Positions 1-8,359 are shown, counted from the first letter of the stretch. The stretch: 64,000 nucleotides of DNA from Ensifer adhaerens (GCF_028993555.1 NZ_CP118610.1:1-64000), one strand, 5' to 3'. A program made the numbers and translations. The notes: generated by a model not told the origin, from the letters alone.

Positions 1-1545
1 ATGCAGATGAATTTGGTGACGGCGGGCGCACTTCAGAAAGAAGGAGACGCATTCCAAGCCGGAAGCAATCTATCGCAGGCGGCGGGGGAAAAAGTCGACA
101 TGAGGCACGACGCACTGTTCGAGCGAGTAAGTGCGCGTCTCAAGGCTCAGGTCGGTCCGGATGTCTTTGCAAGCTGGTTTGGGCGTCTGAAGCTCCATTC
201 CGTATCCAAGAGCGTCGTGCGCCTTTCGGTGCCGACCACGTTCCTGAAGTCCTGGATCAACAATCGTTATCTCGATCTCATCACGTCGATCTTCCAGCAG
301 GAAGACGGCGAGATTCTGAAGGTCGAAATCCTGGTGCGCACGGCTACTCGTGGCGCCCGGCCGTCGACACAGGAAGACGTGCTGCCGCAGGCAACCGAAA
401 CGGCGCCAACTGCACCTGCGCGCCGTCCGGCAGCGGCCCAGCCGGTCGCAACCGTCGCCGCAGCGGCGGTCGCGAGTGTGCAGAAGCCGACCCAGGCGCC
501 GCTTTTCGGCTCGCCGCTCGACCAGCGCTATAATTTCGAAAACTTCGTCGAGGGTTCCTCGAACCGCGTCGCGCTTGCCGCTGCCCGGACGATCGCGGAA
601 GCCGGCGCCGGTGCCGTGCGGTTCAACCCGCTCTTCATCCATTCGAGCGTCGGCCTCGGCAAGACGCACCTCCTGCAGGCGATCGCCATCCAGGCGCTGC
701 AGAGCGCACGTGCTCCGCGCGTAGTCTATCTGACCGCCGAATACTTCATGTGGCGTTTCGCGACAGCGATCCGCGACAACGATGCGCTGTCGCTGAAGGA
801 GTCCCTGCGCAACATCGATCTCTTGATCATCGACGACATGCAGTTCCTGCAGGGCAAGTCGATCCAGCACGAGTTCTGCCATCTCCTGAACATGCTGCTC
901 GATTCCGCCAAGCAGGTCGTCGTTGCCGCCGACCGCGCTCCGTGGGAGCTGGAATCGCTCGACAGCCGGGTTCGCTCGCGTCTCCAGGGCGGTGTCGCCA
1001 TCGAGATGGACGGGCCCGACTACGACATGCGCCTCGAAATGCTGAAGCGCCGGCTGGACGTCGCGCGCCAGGACGATGGATCGCTCGACATTCCCGGCGA
1101 TATCCTGAGCCATGTCGCCCGCAATGTGACGGCAAGCGGTCGTGAGCTCGAAGGTGCGTTCAACCAGCTTCTGTTCCGTCGTTCCTTCGAGCCGCAGCTC
1201 TCGATCGAGCGCGTCGATGAACTGCTCGGCCACCTCGTGAACGCCGGCGAGCCGCGCCGTGTGCGGATCGAGGACATCCAGCGCGTCGTTGCCAAGCATT
1301 ACAACGTCTCGCGCCAGGAGCTCGTCTCCAACCGCCGCACCCGCGTTATCGTCAAGCCGCGCCAGATTGCCATGTATCTGTCGAAGACGCTGACGCCGCG
1401 CTCCTTCCCGGAGATCGGCCGTCGCTTTGGCGGACGTGACCACACGACGGTGCTGCATGCCGTGCGCAAGATCGAAGAGCTGATTTCGGGTGACACCAAG
1501 CTCAGCCACGAGATCGAGCTTCTGAAGCGTCTGATCAACGAATAG
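1..1545 (+). CDS. dnaA: Chromosomal replication initiator DnaA
   Basis: DnaA binds DnaA boxes at the origin as an ATP-dependent oligomer and opens the duplex. All four family domains are visible: the N-terminal partner-binding domain (about residues 36-110), an Ala/Pro-rich linker (about 115-170), the AAA+ core with Walker A GLGKTH near 218 and Walker [10 protein letters not shown] near 275, and the DNA-binding domain with the signature [10 protein letters not shown] near residue 480. The frame starts at base 1 (514 aa), so its ribosome binding site lies outside the window. An in-frame ATG at 100, followed by [15 protein letters not shown] where the conserved region begins and preceded by a GGGGGA stretch, would give 481 aa and may be the true start. 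A terminator follows the stop codon, so it ends a transcription unit. Confidence 0.97.
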   Translation: MQMNLVTAGALQKEGDAFQAGSNLSQAAGEKVDMRHDALFERVSARLKAQVGPDVFASWFGRLKLHSVSKSVVRLSVPTTFLKSWINNRYLDLITSIFQQEDGEILKVEILVRTATRGARPSTQEDVLPQATETAPTAPARRPAAAQPVATVAAAAVASVQKPTQAPLFGSPLDQRYNFENFVEGSSNRVALAAARTIAEAGAGAVRFNPLFIHSSVGLGKTHLLQAIAIQALQSARAPRVVYLTAEYFMWRFATAIRDNDALSLKESLRNIDLLIIDDMQFLQGKSIQHEFCHLLNMLLDSAKQVVVAADRAPWELESLDSRVRSRLQGGVAIEMDGPDYDMRLEMLKRRLDVARQDDGSLDIPGDILSHVARNVTASGRELEGAFNQLLFRRSFEPQLSIERVDELLGHLVNAGEPRRVRIEDIQRVVAKHYNVSRQELVSNRRTRVIVKPRQIAMYLSKTLTPRSFPEIGRRFGGRDHTTVLHAVRKIEELISGDTKLSHEIELLKRLINE

Positions 1546-1566
1546 TCGCGGCTGGCCGTTACAAAG

Positions 1567-1592
1567 AAAGGCCCGGTTTTCCGGGCCTTTTT
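1567..1592 (+). terminator. Rho-independent terminator of dnaA
   Basis: A perfect 10-bp stem (AAAGGCCCGG / CCGGGCCTTT) with a TTTT loop, followed by further T residues, begins 22 bases after the dnaA stop. The A-rich left side lets it also work on the minus strand for the converging LysR gene. Confidence 0.9.
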
Positions 1593-1601
1593 CGTTTTGA
1601 A

Positions 1602-2546
1602 CTAGCGCACCGCCTTCAAAGTCGGTCGCTGAGGCGCCCTGATCGACGGGTCCTCGACGACCTGGGATGTGCGGGCCTCCGCGATGATCCAGCTGCGGAA
1701 GGCGACGACCGGCGGTCGGTCGAGAGCGGCCGGCGGATAGACCAGGTGATAGGCAAGGCCGGTCATCACCCCCTCCGGGAAGGGGGCCACCAGCAGGCCC
1801 TCGGCAAGTTCGCGCGCCACGAGTGACAGGCGCACCAGGGCAACGCCGTCGCCGGCCTTGGCCGCCTCGATGGCGCCGTTGCTGTTGACGAAGACCGGTC
1901 CTCGGCCGGGATCTACCCCTTCGGCTCCTGCCGCATCCAGCCACAGCCGCCAGTCCTGGCGGTGCACGTCGTGCAACAGCGCATGGCCGGCGAGGTCGCT
2001 CGGCGTGTCGAGCGGCAGCTTGGCCCGAAGTGCCGGATGGATGACCGGAACCGGGTCGTCGTCGATCAGCCGTTCGCTGACCAAGCCGTCATAACGACCG
2101 AGCCCATGCCGGACGGCGACGTCGACGCCGTCACTGTTGAAATCCGTCAGCCGGTTCGTGGTGCTGATGCGCACATCGATGCCGGGCACTTGCAGCTCGA
2201 AAGCGCCGATGCGCGGCACCAGCCATTGCGCGGCAAAGGTCGGCGTACAGCTCACCGTCAGCACCGGCGCGCGCTTGCGCGCCGTCAGCTCCTCTGTCGC
2301 CTCCCGCATCATGCGGAAAGCGCGTCTGAGCGTCGAAAAATAGATGCTGCCATCTTCGGTCAGAACCAGTTGCCTCGGCCGCCGCTCAAAGAGCGTCACG
2401 CCGAGCGTCTGCTCGAGCTCCCGGACCTGCAGGCTGACGGCGCCGGGCGTCACGTTGAGTTCGTTGGCGGCCTTGGTGACGCTCAGATGTCGCGCCGTCG
2501 CTTCGAAGGCGCGAAGGGAGGCGAGTGAGGGAAGGGATGTTGCCAT
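1602..2546 (-). CDS. LysR-family transcriptional regulator (GcvA-like)
   Basis: A 314-aa DNA-binding regulator. Residues 5-65 form the LysR winged helix-turn-helix (SLRAFEATARHLSVTKAANELN, then VSLQVRELEQTLGVTLFERR), and about 90-295 form the periplasmic-binding-like effector domain. The LPSLASLRAFEATARHLSVTKAA opening is typical of the GcvA-like branch. It is transcribed away from an EamA transporter across a 136-bp spacer, the usual arrangement for a LysR protein that controls its divergent neighbour and itself. The effector cannot be told from sequence. Family certain, target inferred. Confidence 0.9.
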   Translation of the reverse strand: MATSLPSLASLRAFEATARHLSVTKAANELNVTPGAVSLQVRELEQTLGVTLFERRPRQLVLTEDGSIYFSTLRRAFRMMREATEELTARKRAPVLTVSCTPTFAAQWLVPRIGAFELQVPGIDVRISTTNRLTDFNSDGVDVAVRHGLGRYDGLVSERLIDDDPVPVIHPALRAKLPLDTPSDLAGHALLHDVHRQDWRLWLDAAGAEGVDPGRGPVFVNSNGAIEAAKAGDGVALVRLSLVARELAEGLLVAPFPEGVMTGLAYHLVYPPAALDRPPVVAFRSWIIAEARTSQVVEDPSIRAPQRPTLKAVR

Positions 2547-2682
2547 GATTTAGCTGAACTCAATCATCCATCGAGAAATGATCGTTTGTTGGAAGCCTGT
2601 TTTCCTGAAAATAATGGCGAAAACTCACGGTGGTCAATACCGTCATGATTTAGTCTGACAAACAAAAAAGAGGGTTTCTGCG
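2547..2682. promoter_or_regulatory. Divergent promoter region, LysR regulator / EamA exporter
   Basis: This AT-rich 136-bp spacer must hold both divergent promoters. The ten bases CATGATTTAG occur twice in the same orientation, at 2544-2553 (overlapping the LysR start codon) and 2644-2653, exactly 100 bp apart. A short inverted pair (AATCAT at 2562-2567, ATGATC at 2578-2583) lies between them. These are plausible regulator contacts, but I cannot assign the operator. Confidence 0.45.
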
Positions 2683-3642
2683 ATGGTACAGCCTGTTCAA
2701 GCCAAGGTCATGGGAGCCCGGGAATGGGGCATGCTGATCCTTCTGTCCCTGCTATGGGGCGGCTCCTTCTTTTTCATCGGCATCGCCGTCAAGGCGCTGC
2801 CGCCCATCACCATCGTGGCGCTGCGGGTAAGCCTCGCCGCGATCGCGCTGCTCGTCATTATACGCCTGATGGGCTTGTCGATGCCGCGGGACCGTCGCGT
2901 CTGGCTGGCGTTCTTCGGCATGGGACTGCTCAACAACCTGATCCCCTTCTCGCTCATCGTCTGGGGGCAGACGCATATCGCCAGCGGCCTTGCCTCGATC
3001 CTCAACGCGACAACGCCGCTCTTCGGCGTGATCGTGGCGCATCTTCTGACCGATGACGAGAAGCTGACCGTCAACCGCTTCGCCGGCGTCGTCGTCGGTT
3101 TCCTCGGCGTCGCCATGATGATTGGCCCGGCAGCGCTTGGTGGCCTCGGCTCGAACCTGCTTGCCCAGATCGCCGTGCTCGGCGCAGCACTCTCCTATGC
3201 GCTCGCCGGCGTCTTTGCCCGCCGTTTCAAGCGCATGGGGGTCGCGCCGATCGTGACGGCGACCGGTCAGGTCTCCGCCTCCAGCATCATGCTGGTGCCG
3301 CTGTCGCTGCTCGTCGATCATCCGTGGACGCTGCCCGTGCCCGGGCTCGACGTCTGGGCGGCGATCGTCGGCATCGCCCTGATCTCGACGGCGCTCGCCT
3401 ACGTCCTGTTCTTCCGCATTCTCGAAACGTCAGGTGTCACCAATCTGATGCTCGTCACCTTCCTGATCCCGGTCAGCGCCATCCTGCTCGGCGCGATGTT
3501 CCTCGGCGAAACGCTGGAGACCAAGCATTTCCTTGGCATGGCGCTGATTGCGGCTGGTCTGGCGGCAATCGATGGGCGGCTGCTGCGCCTCTTGCGCCGA
3601 CCGGCGGTCGACCCCAACTTGGAATGCCGCGAAAACGGTTGA
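2683..3642 (+). CDS. EamA/DMT-family membrane transporter
   Basis: A 319-aa inner-membrane protein of the drug/metabolite transporter superfamily. It shows about ten hydrophobic segments in two EamA repeats (about residues 15-145 and 160-300), including the characteristic LLWGGSFFFIGIAVKALPP entry and the second-half LISTALAYVLFFRILE signature. Members export amino acids, metabolites or drugs by proton-driven transport; the substrate here is unknown. It is divergent from a LysR regulator that probably controls it. The gene ends just before a strong terminator at 3666, so it is a single-gene unit. Confidence 0.9.
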   Translation: MVQPVQAKVMGAREWGMLILLSLLWGGSFFFIGIAVKALPPITIVALRVSLAAIALLVIIRLMGLSMPRDRRVWLAFFGMGLLNNLIPFSLIVWGQTHIASGLASILNATTPLFGVIVAHLLTDDEKLTVNRFAGVVVGFLGVAMMIGPAALGGLGSNLLAQIAVLGAALSYALAGVFARRFKRMGVAPIVTATGQVSASSIMLVPLSLLVDHPWTLPVPGLDVWAAIVGIALISTALAYVLFFRILETSGVTNLMLVTFLIPVSAILLGAMFLGETLETKHFLGMALIAAGLAAIDGRLLRLLRRPAVDPNLECRENG

Positions 3643-3665
3643 ACGTTCCTTTTTACACGCATTGC

Positions 3666-3703
3666 GGGCCGGTGGGCGAAAGCACCACCGGCCCTGTTTT
3701 TTT
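3666..3703 (+). terminator. Rho-independent terminator of the EamA gene
   Basis: A perfect 10-bp GC stem (GGGCCGGTGG / CCACCGGCCC) with a nine-base loop is followed by TG and seven T residues at 3697-3703. It separates the exporter from the downstream YCII/sigma-factor cassette. Confidence 0.9.
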
Positions 3704-3712
3704 CGTCACCGT

Positions 3713-3739
3713 TGTCGGCTATCTGTCGACGCCACCGTC
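3713..3739 (+). promoter_or_regulatory. Candidate ECF42-type promoter of the YCII/sigma cassette
   Basis: TGTCGG (3713-3718) lies 17 bp before CGTC (3736-3739), close to the TGTCGA-type -35 and CGTC-like -10 that I recall for ECF42 sigma factors. A second TGTCGA at 3724 makes the alignment ambiguous. Transcription from here would give a leader of roughly 20 bases carrying the CAGGAGCAGGAG ribosome binding site. This is a motif match only; if right, the sigma factor autoregulates. Confidence 0.35.
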
Positions 3740-3763
3740 TTTGTTTCAGGAGCAGGAGTTCCG

Positions 3764-4138
3764 ATGCTTTACGCCGTGTTTTGCTACAACAACGAAAACG
3801 TCACCAGTGAATGGAGCAAGGAGCAGGATGAAAAGGTCATGCGCGACTTGGCGGCCGTGCAGGGCAAGTATGCCGAAGCCGGAAAACTTGGACCGGTGGC
3901 GCGCCTGATGCCGACGACAACGGCGACGACGCTCCGCCACAGCCACAGCGAGACGATCGTCACCGACGGTCCCTTTGCCGAGACCAAGGAGCAATTGCTC
4001 GGCTTCTACGTCGTCGATTGCGCGTCTGTCGACGAAGCGCTCGAATTTGCCCGTGACCTGAGTTCCGCCAATCCGGCTGCCGGCTCCTATGAAATCCGTC
4101 CCCTTGCCATCTACAAACCCAGTGAGCTTGCTTCATGA
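3764..4138 (+). CDS. YCII-related (DGPF-domain) protein
   Basis: A 124-aa soluble protein of the YCII/DGPF family, with the hallmark TDGPFAETKEQLLGFY near residues 66-81 and the DEALEFA helix typical of the family. The start is the ATG at 3764, preceded by CAGGAGCAGGAG. An in-frame extension to 3548 overlaps the exporter gene and the terminator and is rejected. The last four bases overlap the start of the sigma-factor gene (ATGA), so the two are translationally coupled. Proteins of this family are constant neighbours of ECF42 sigma factors; their biochemical role is unsettled. Confidence 0.9.
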   Translation: MLYAVFCYNNENVTSEWSKEQDEKVMRDLAAVQGKYAEAGKLGPVARLMPTTTATTLRHSHSETIVTDGPFAETKEQLLGFYVVDCASVDEALEFARDLSSANPAAGSYEIRPLAIYKPSELAS

Positions 4139-5406
4139 CAGACACAGCCTGGATAGACCTCGCACTCGTTTCAGCCCGGCCGCAGGCAGTGGGCGCATTG
4201 CTGCGCTATTTCCGCAATCTCGATACGGCCGAGGAAGCGTTTCAGGAGGCCTGCATCCGGGCATTGAAGACCTGGCCGAAAAGCGGACCGCCGCGCGATC
4301 CGGCCGCCTGGCTGATCTTCGTCGGCCGCAACAGCGGCATCGACAAGGTAAGGCGCCAGTCACGCGAAACGGCACTGCCGCCCGAAGAAATTCTCTCCGA
4401 CCTTGAGGATCAGGAGGGCAATCTCGCCGACCGGATCGACGGCTCCCACTATCGCGACGACATTCTTCGCCTGCTGTTCGTCTGCAGTAATCCGGCTCTG
4501 CCGGCAACCCAGCAGATCGCGCTGGCACTGCGCATCGTCTCGGGCCTCTCGGTCAAGCAGATCGCCCGCGCTTTCCTTGTCAGCGAGGCAGCGATGGAGC
4601 AGCGCATCACCCGCGCCAAGTCCCGTGTCGCGGCCGCCGGCCTTGCCTTCGAGACACCCGACGCCGCCGATCGTGCCGACCGGCTCGCGGCCGTAGCCAC
4701 GATGATCTACCTCGTCTTCAACGAGGGCTATTCGGCGATGAACGGGCCGGACAGCGTCTCGGCCGATCTCTGCGGCGAGGCGATTAGGCTCGGGCGCCTG
4801 TTGCTGGAGCTTTTTCCCGCAGAACCGGAGATCATGGGGCTGACGGCGCTGATGATGATCCAGCATTCCCGCGCCCGGGCCCGCTTTGATGCGGACGGAG
4901 CCGTTATCCTGCTGGAAGACCAGGATCGTGGATTGTGGGACCGCCTGCTGATCGATGAGGCTCTGGCGATGATCGACAGGGCCATGGGCTACCGCCAGCC
5001 CGGTGCCTATCAGATCCAGGCGGCGATCGCCGCGCTGCATGCGCGCGCGGCGCGGCCCGAAGATACGGACTGGGCGCAGATCGACCTGCTCTATCAGGCA
5101 CTCGAACGCCTGCAACCATCGCCGGTGATCACCCTGAACCGGGCGGTTGCCGTGTCGAAGCGGAAAGGCCCCGAGGCCGCGCTTGCGATGATCGAGCCGC
5201 TCGCCGACAAGCTGTCGGGCTACTTCTATTTCCACGGTCTGAGCGGGCATCTCCTGAAACAGCTCGGCAAGGTGCGCGAGGCGCGCGTTGCCTTCGATCA
5301 TGCCATAGCGCTTGCGACCAACGCCGCCGAATGCGCCTATATCCGCATGCAGCTCGACAAACTCGACGAGCTCGACGAGGAGCCCGGTCTCACCGAAAAA
5401 AGATAA
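4135..5406 (+). CDS. ECF RNA polymerase sigma factor with C-terminal TPR-like domain (ECF42 type)
   Basis: A 423-aa protein, about twice the length of an ordinary ECF sigma factor. Residues about 15-85 carry sigma region 2 (DTAEEAFQEACIRALKTWP, then DPAAWLIFVGRNSGIDKVRR). Residues 120-165 carry region 4 with a helix-turn-helix (GLSVKQIARAFLVSEAAMEQRITRAK). From about 190 on there is a helical, TPR-like extension that begins with the conserved FNEGYSA motif. This architecture and the coupled DGPF gene define the ECF42 group, in which the extension replaces an anti-sigma factor and is needed for activity. No anti-sigma gene is adjacent. The signal is unknown. Confidence 0.92.
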   Translation: MTDTAWIDLALVSARPQAVGALLRYFRNLDTAEEAFQEACIRALKTWPKSGPPRDPAAWLIFVGRNSGIDKVRRQSRETALPPEEILSDLEDQEGNLADRIDGSHYRDDILRLLFVCSNPALPATQQIALALRIVSGLSVKQIARAFLVSEAAMEQRITRAKSRVAAAGLAFETPDAADRADRLAAVATMIYLVFNEGYSAMNGPDSVSADLCGEAIRLGRLLLELFPAEPEIMGLTALMMIQHSRARARFDADGAVILLEDQDRGLWDRLLIDEALAMIDRAMGYRQPGAYQIQAAIAALHARAARPEDTDWAQIDLLYQALERLQPSPVITLNRAVAVSKRKGPEAALAMIEPLADKLSGYFYFHGLSGHLLKQLGKVREARVAFDHAIALATNAAECAYIRMQLDKLDELDEEPGLTEKR

Positions 5407-5482
5407 AATTTGGAGAGGCCTGTCGGGACCGGTCGGCTTGTTTCGTCCTTGAGCTGACAACGAGATCCAAGGAGAGATCCCA

Positions 5483-5896
5483 ATGAACACCAGTCTTGCC
5501 ATTCCTGCCCCGACGGCCAGGTCCGTCATCCTCGGCCGTGTCTTGAGCGGCGTGCTCGTGGCCTTCCTTGTCTTCGATGCCGCGATCAAGCTGGTGCCGC
5601 TTCCGGTCGTCACCGAAACCATGGTGGCGCTTGGATACTCCGCGGATCAGAACCTTGCGCGTCTGCTCGGCGTGCTCACGCTGCTCTGCACCGTGCTTTA
5701 CGTGATCCCGCGGACCTCGATCCTCGGCGCCATCCTGCTGACCGGCTATCTCGGCGGCGCCATGGCGACACATCTTCGTGCCGGTAGCCCGCTTTTCACC
5801 CACCTGCTCTTCGGCTTCTATCTCGGCGTCATCGCCTGGGGCGGCCTTTGGCTCAGAGATCCGCGGGTGCGCAACCTCATCCCGTTCAAGAACTGA
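5483..5896 (+). CDS. DoxX-like small membrane protein
   Basis: A 137-aa protein with four hydrophobic segments (about residues 15-35, 58-73, 78-97 and 108-125). It has the DAAIKL and GYLGGAMATHLR motifs of the DoxX-like family. CAAGGAGAGATCCC precedes the ATG. It lies 76 bp after the sigma factor on the same strand, and DoxX-like genes are frequent companions of DGPF/ECF cassettes, so it is probably a target or a member of the operon. The function of this branch is not established; links to oxidative or thiol stress come from other DoxX proteins. Confidence 0.8.
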   Translation: MNTSLAIPAPTARSVILGRVLSGVLVAFLVFDAAIKLVPLPVVTETMVALGYSADQNLARLLGVLTLLCTVLYVIPRTSILGAILLTGYLGGAMATHLRAGSPLFTHLLFGFYLGVIAWGGLWLRDPRVRNLIPFKN

Positions 5897-5919
5897 CCTC
5901 CAGCGATCGGAAGACGGCC

Positions 5920-6285
5920 ATGACCAAGACAGTGAACGACTACATTGCCGGTCTTTCCGGCACCCCCGCCGAAGTGGCGAAGCGTTTGCATGCCGCGCTT
6001 CTGGCGGCGGGCGGGCTGACAGACATCGTCAAGTGGGGCCATCCCGTCTACGAGGCCGGCGGCACGGTCTGTCTGCTCAAGGGCGCAAAGGATCATGTCA
6101 CCTTCGGCTTCTGGCGCGGCGCCGAGATGCTCGATGTCGACCCTCGGCTGGAGAAGGGCGGCGGCAAGGGCGATATGGCCTATATCCGCGTGCGTAGCGT
6201 CGACGATGTCGACGACGCCCAGGTCGCCCGGCTCGTTGCAAGGGGCATCGAACTCAATCGCCTGAAAGGCGATCCGATGAAGTAG
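5920..6285 (+). CDS. DUF1801 domain protein
   Basis: A 121-aa soluble protein. The DUF1801 fold is indicated by the N-terminal helix (VNDYIAGLSGTPAEVAKRLHAAL), the KWGHPVYEAGG motif near residues 43-53 and the FGFWRGAEM strand. The ATG at 5920 is chosen because the family alignment begins there; the upstream in-frame extension overlaps the DoxX gene. It follows DoxX by 23 bp, so the two are probably co-transcribed. DUF1801 proteins recur in ECF42-type cassettes, but no reaction is known. Confidence 0.85.
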   Translation: MTKTVNDYIAGLSGTPAEVAKRLHAALLAAGGLTDIVKWGHPVYEAGGTVCLLKGAKDHVTFGFWRGAEMLDVDPRLEKGGGKGDMAYIRVRSVDDVDDAQVARLVARGIELNRLKGDPMK

Positions 6286-6398
6286 CGATTTATGAAACAA
6301 ACTTGCAAGGCGGTTGCGAAAACAGAGCGCCTTTATCGCAGCGGATGCAATATCTCTTCGCGGAAGACGGAAATTACCCCAGATCCCGCGAGGCAGCC

Positions 6399-7011
6399 AT
6401 GATCCTCTACTATCAGACCCATTCCCCTTTCGCCCGCAAGGCACTCGTCTTTGCCCATGAGGCTGGTCTTGCCGACCGGCTGAAGGTCATCCACCACGAG
6501 ACCAGCCCGACTAGGCGCAACGACGATGTCTATGCTGAAAATCCGCTCGGCAAGGTGCCGGTGCTGCTTCGTGGCGGCGACGAGCCGATCTTCGACAGCG
6601 ATGTCATCTGCGCCTATCTCGATACGCTGCATGATGGACGCAAGCTGATCCCCGAAAGCGGCGAGCCGCGGTGGCGCGTTGCGTATGCAGTCCGTGGCGC
6701 AGGTGCTTGCCCAGACCGGGATCGGCCTGCGCTGGGAATGGGAGCGGCGCCCGGAGCACCTGCGTTATCCGGCGCTCGCCTCGGGTTACGAGGAGAAGAT
6801 CGAGGCAACCTACGACTGGCTGGAGCAGGCGCTGTCGCCTGTTGAAGACGTCGATATCGGCCAGATCGCACTCGCCACGACGCTCTCCTGGATGGCGTTT
6901 CGCGACCTGCCGTCGTTCCGCAACCGCCCGTCATTGACCCGCTGGTTCGATGCCTTCGAGGAACGGCCGTCGATGCAGGCGACGCCCCTTTCCGGCGAAA
7001 CGTTCGATTGA
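6399..7011 (+). pseudogene. Glutathione S-transferase, frameshifted
   Basis: Two overlapping frames together encode one GST of about 203 aa. 6399 to about 6678 gives the thioredoxin-like N-domain (MILYYQTHSPFARKALVFAH, then NPLGKVPVLL and FDSDVICAYLD). 6679-7011 gives the all-helical C-domain, ending TRWFDAFEERPSMQATPL. The break is at TGGCGCGTTGCG (6672-6683), where homologues would read W-R-A-L-R. Restoring two bases in the CG run (TGGCGCGCGTTGCG) rejoins the frames. It is either a real 2-base deletion that inactivates the gene or a sequencing error; both halves keep clean coding character, so the event is recent. Confidence 0.85.
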
Positions 7012-7043
7012 AACCGTAGCCGGCGAAAACCGCCTGAAGCGGT

Positions 7044-7083
7044 GCCAGGAAAAGGATGGCGCGGTTTTCCGTCCGGCGTTGCG
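7044..7083. repeat. RIME-like palindromic intergenic repeat, family B (copy 1)
   Basis: A 40-base element just beyond the hemW 3' end, containing CCAGGAAAAG, GCGGTTTTCCGT and a terminal TTGCG. It aligns with the two tandem copies at 53516 and 53572. GGAAAA and TTTTCC form the inner inverted repeat. It resembles the rhizobial intergenic mosaic elements. Confidence 0.7.
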
Positions 7084-7093
7084 TCCTGCCGCC

Positions 7094-8293
7094 TCAGGGG
7101 CAGGCGAGATCAGCGACAACCGCGTCGAGGATCAGCATGCCGGCCGGCGTGCAGCGCAGGCGCGAGTTGCCTAGCCGCTCGATGAAGCCGTGGTCGATCA
7201 GGAACTGTTCGCGCTCCGGGTCCGGATCGCGGCCAGAAAGGGTCTGCCAGCGGGCAAGATCGACGCCTTCCTTCAGGCGCAAGCCCATGAGCAGCAGTTC
7301 GTCGGATTGCGCCTCGAGATCCAAAGATTCCCGTTCGATCATGCCGTGGCCGTAGGTCTCGACAAGGTGCAGCCAGTCCTCGGGCTTGCGCTCCGTGGAG
7401 GTCGCAATCTTGCCGCTGCCGATGCCGAGGCGCCCATGGGCGCCGGGGCCGATGCCGGCGTAGTCGCCATAGCGCCAGTAGGTGAGGTTGTGCCGGCTTT
7501 CGGCACCCGGTCGGGCGTGGTTGGAGACTTCATAGGCCGGCATGCCGATCGATACCGTGATCTCCTGAGTCGCCTCATAGAGCACCGCCGATTGCTCGCC
7601 GTCCGGCACGACGAGCTTGCCGGCCTTGTGCAGTCCATAGAAGGGCGTGCCTTCCTCGATCGTCAGCTGGTAGAGCGACAGGTGGTCAACCGCATAGGAG
7701 ACGGCTTCCTTCAGCTCGCGCTCCCACTCGTCAACTGTCTGGTTGGGGCGGGCATAGATCAGGTCGAAGGACATGCGCGGGAAAATCTCGCGCGCCAACC
7801 GGATCGCCTTCAACGCATCCTCGACATTGTGCAGCCGCCCGAGGAATTTCAGGTCCCGGTCGTTCAGCGCCTGGACGCCGAGCGAGACACGGTTGACGCC
7901 GGCAGCGCGGTAGCCATGGAAGCGCGTCGCTTCGACGCTCGAAGGGTTGGCCTCCATAGTGATCTCGATGCCGTCGGGCACGTGCCAATGGCGGGCGATG
8001 CCCTGGAGGATCGCGTCCACCGTTGCCGGCTCCATCAGCGACGGCGTGCCGCCGCCCATGAAGATGCTGGTGACGGTGCGGGGGCCGGAGAGTTCGCGCA
8101 CCTCCTCCATTTCCTTGAGGAAGGCGGACACGAAGCGTGGCTGGTCCACCGGCTGGTGGCGCACATGGCTGTTGAAGTCGCAATAGGGGCACTTGGCTGC
8201 GCAGAACGGCCAATGCACATAGACCCCGAAGCCGGGGTCCATGCCGTCACCGATCGCCGATAGCGTGGCTGTCTGCATTATTGCGTCTCTCAT
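7094..8293 (-). CDS. hemW: HemW-like radical SAM protein (coproporphyrinogen III oxidase family)
   Basis: A 399-aa radical SAM protein. The [4Fe-4S] ligands are in HWPFCAAKCPYC (Cys31, 35 and 38), followed by GGGTPSLM and EANPSSVE. The C-terminal part (LMGLRLKEGVD) is the HemN/HemW tail. The order HemW-RdgB-RNase PH-HrcA-GrpE is a common alphaproteobacterial cluster, and HemW rather than HemN is the usual member. HemW is thought to deliver heme rather than oxidise coproporphyrinogen. An in-frame ATG at 8335 lies inside a palindromic repeat, so I chose 8293 (8278 is also possible). Confidence 0.9.
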   Translation of the reverse strand: MRDAIMQTATLSAIGDGMDPGFGVYVHWPFCAAKCPYCDFNSHVRHQPVDQPRFVSAFLKEMEEVRELSGPRTVTSIFMGGGTPSLMEPATVDAILQGIARHWHVPDGIEITMEANPSSVEATRFHGYRAAGVNRVSLGVQALNDRDLKFLGRLHNVEDALKAIRLAREIFPRMSFDLIYARPNQTVDEWERELKEAVSYAVDHLSLYQLTIEEGTPFYGLHKAGKLVVPDGEQSAVLYEATQEITVSIGMPAYEVSNHARPGAESRHNLTYWRYGDYAGIGPGAHGRLGIGSGKIATSTERKPEDWLHLVETYGHGMIERESLDLEAQSDELLLMGLRLKEGVDLARWQTLSGRDPDPEREQFLIDHGFIERLGNSRLRCTPAGMLILDAVVADLACP

Positions 8294-8311
8294 GGTCGCT
8301 TCCAACAGGGA

Positions 8312-8357
8312 GGGGATGCGAGCGGAAAACCGCACACACTTTTCCTCATCCCGCTCC
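8312..8357. repeat. RIME-like palindromic intergenic repeat, family A (copy 1)
   Basis: A 46-base element between hemW and rdgB: GGGGATGCGAGCGG, AAAACCGC, ACACACTTTTCC, TCATCCCGCTCC. It matches 41625-41670 closely, and 43619-43663 in inverse orientation. The outer arms (GGGATG / CATCCC) and inner arms (GGAAAA / TTTTCC) make it palindromic. It supplies a false upstream start for hemW. Confidence 0.8.
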
Positions 8358-8359
8358 GA

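Noticed and set aside
70..1944. A 624-codon open frame antisense to dnaA
   Set aside because: It passes through the dnaA terminator and overlaps the LysR gene. Composition is that of a GC-bias shadow.
1..2700. Chromosomal origin next to dnaA
   Set aside because: I see no cluster of TTATCCACA-like DnaA boxes or AT-rich unwinding element. In rhizobia oriC is usually near hemE, not dnaA.
8294..8335. N-terminal extension of HemW starting at 8335
   Set aside because: Those codons lie inside a RIME-like repeat shared with other intergenic regions, so they are not HemW coding sequence.
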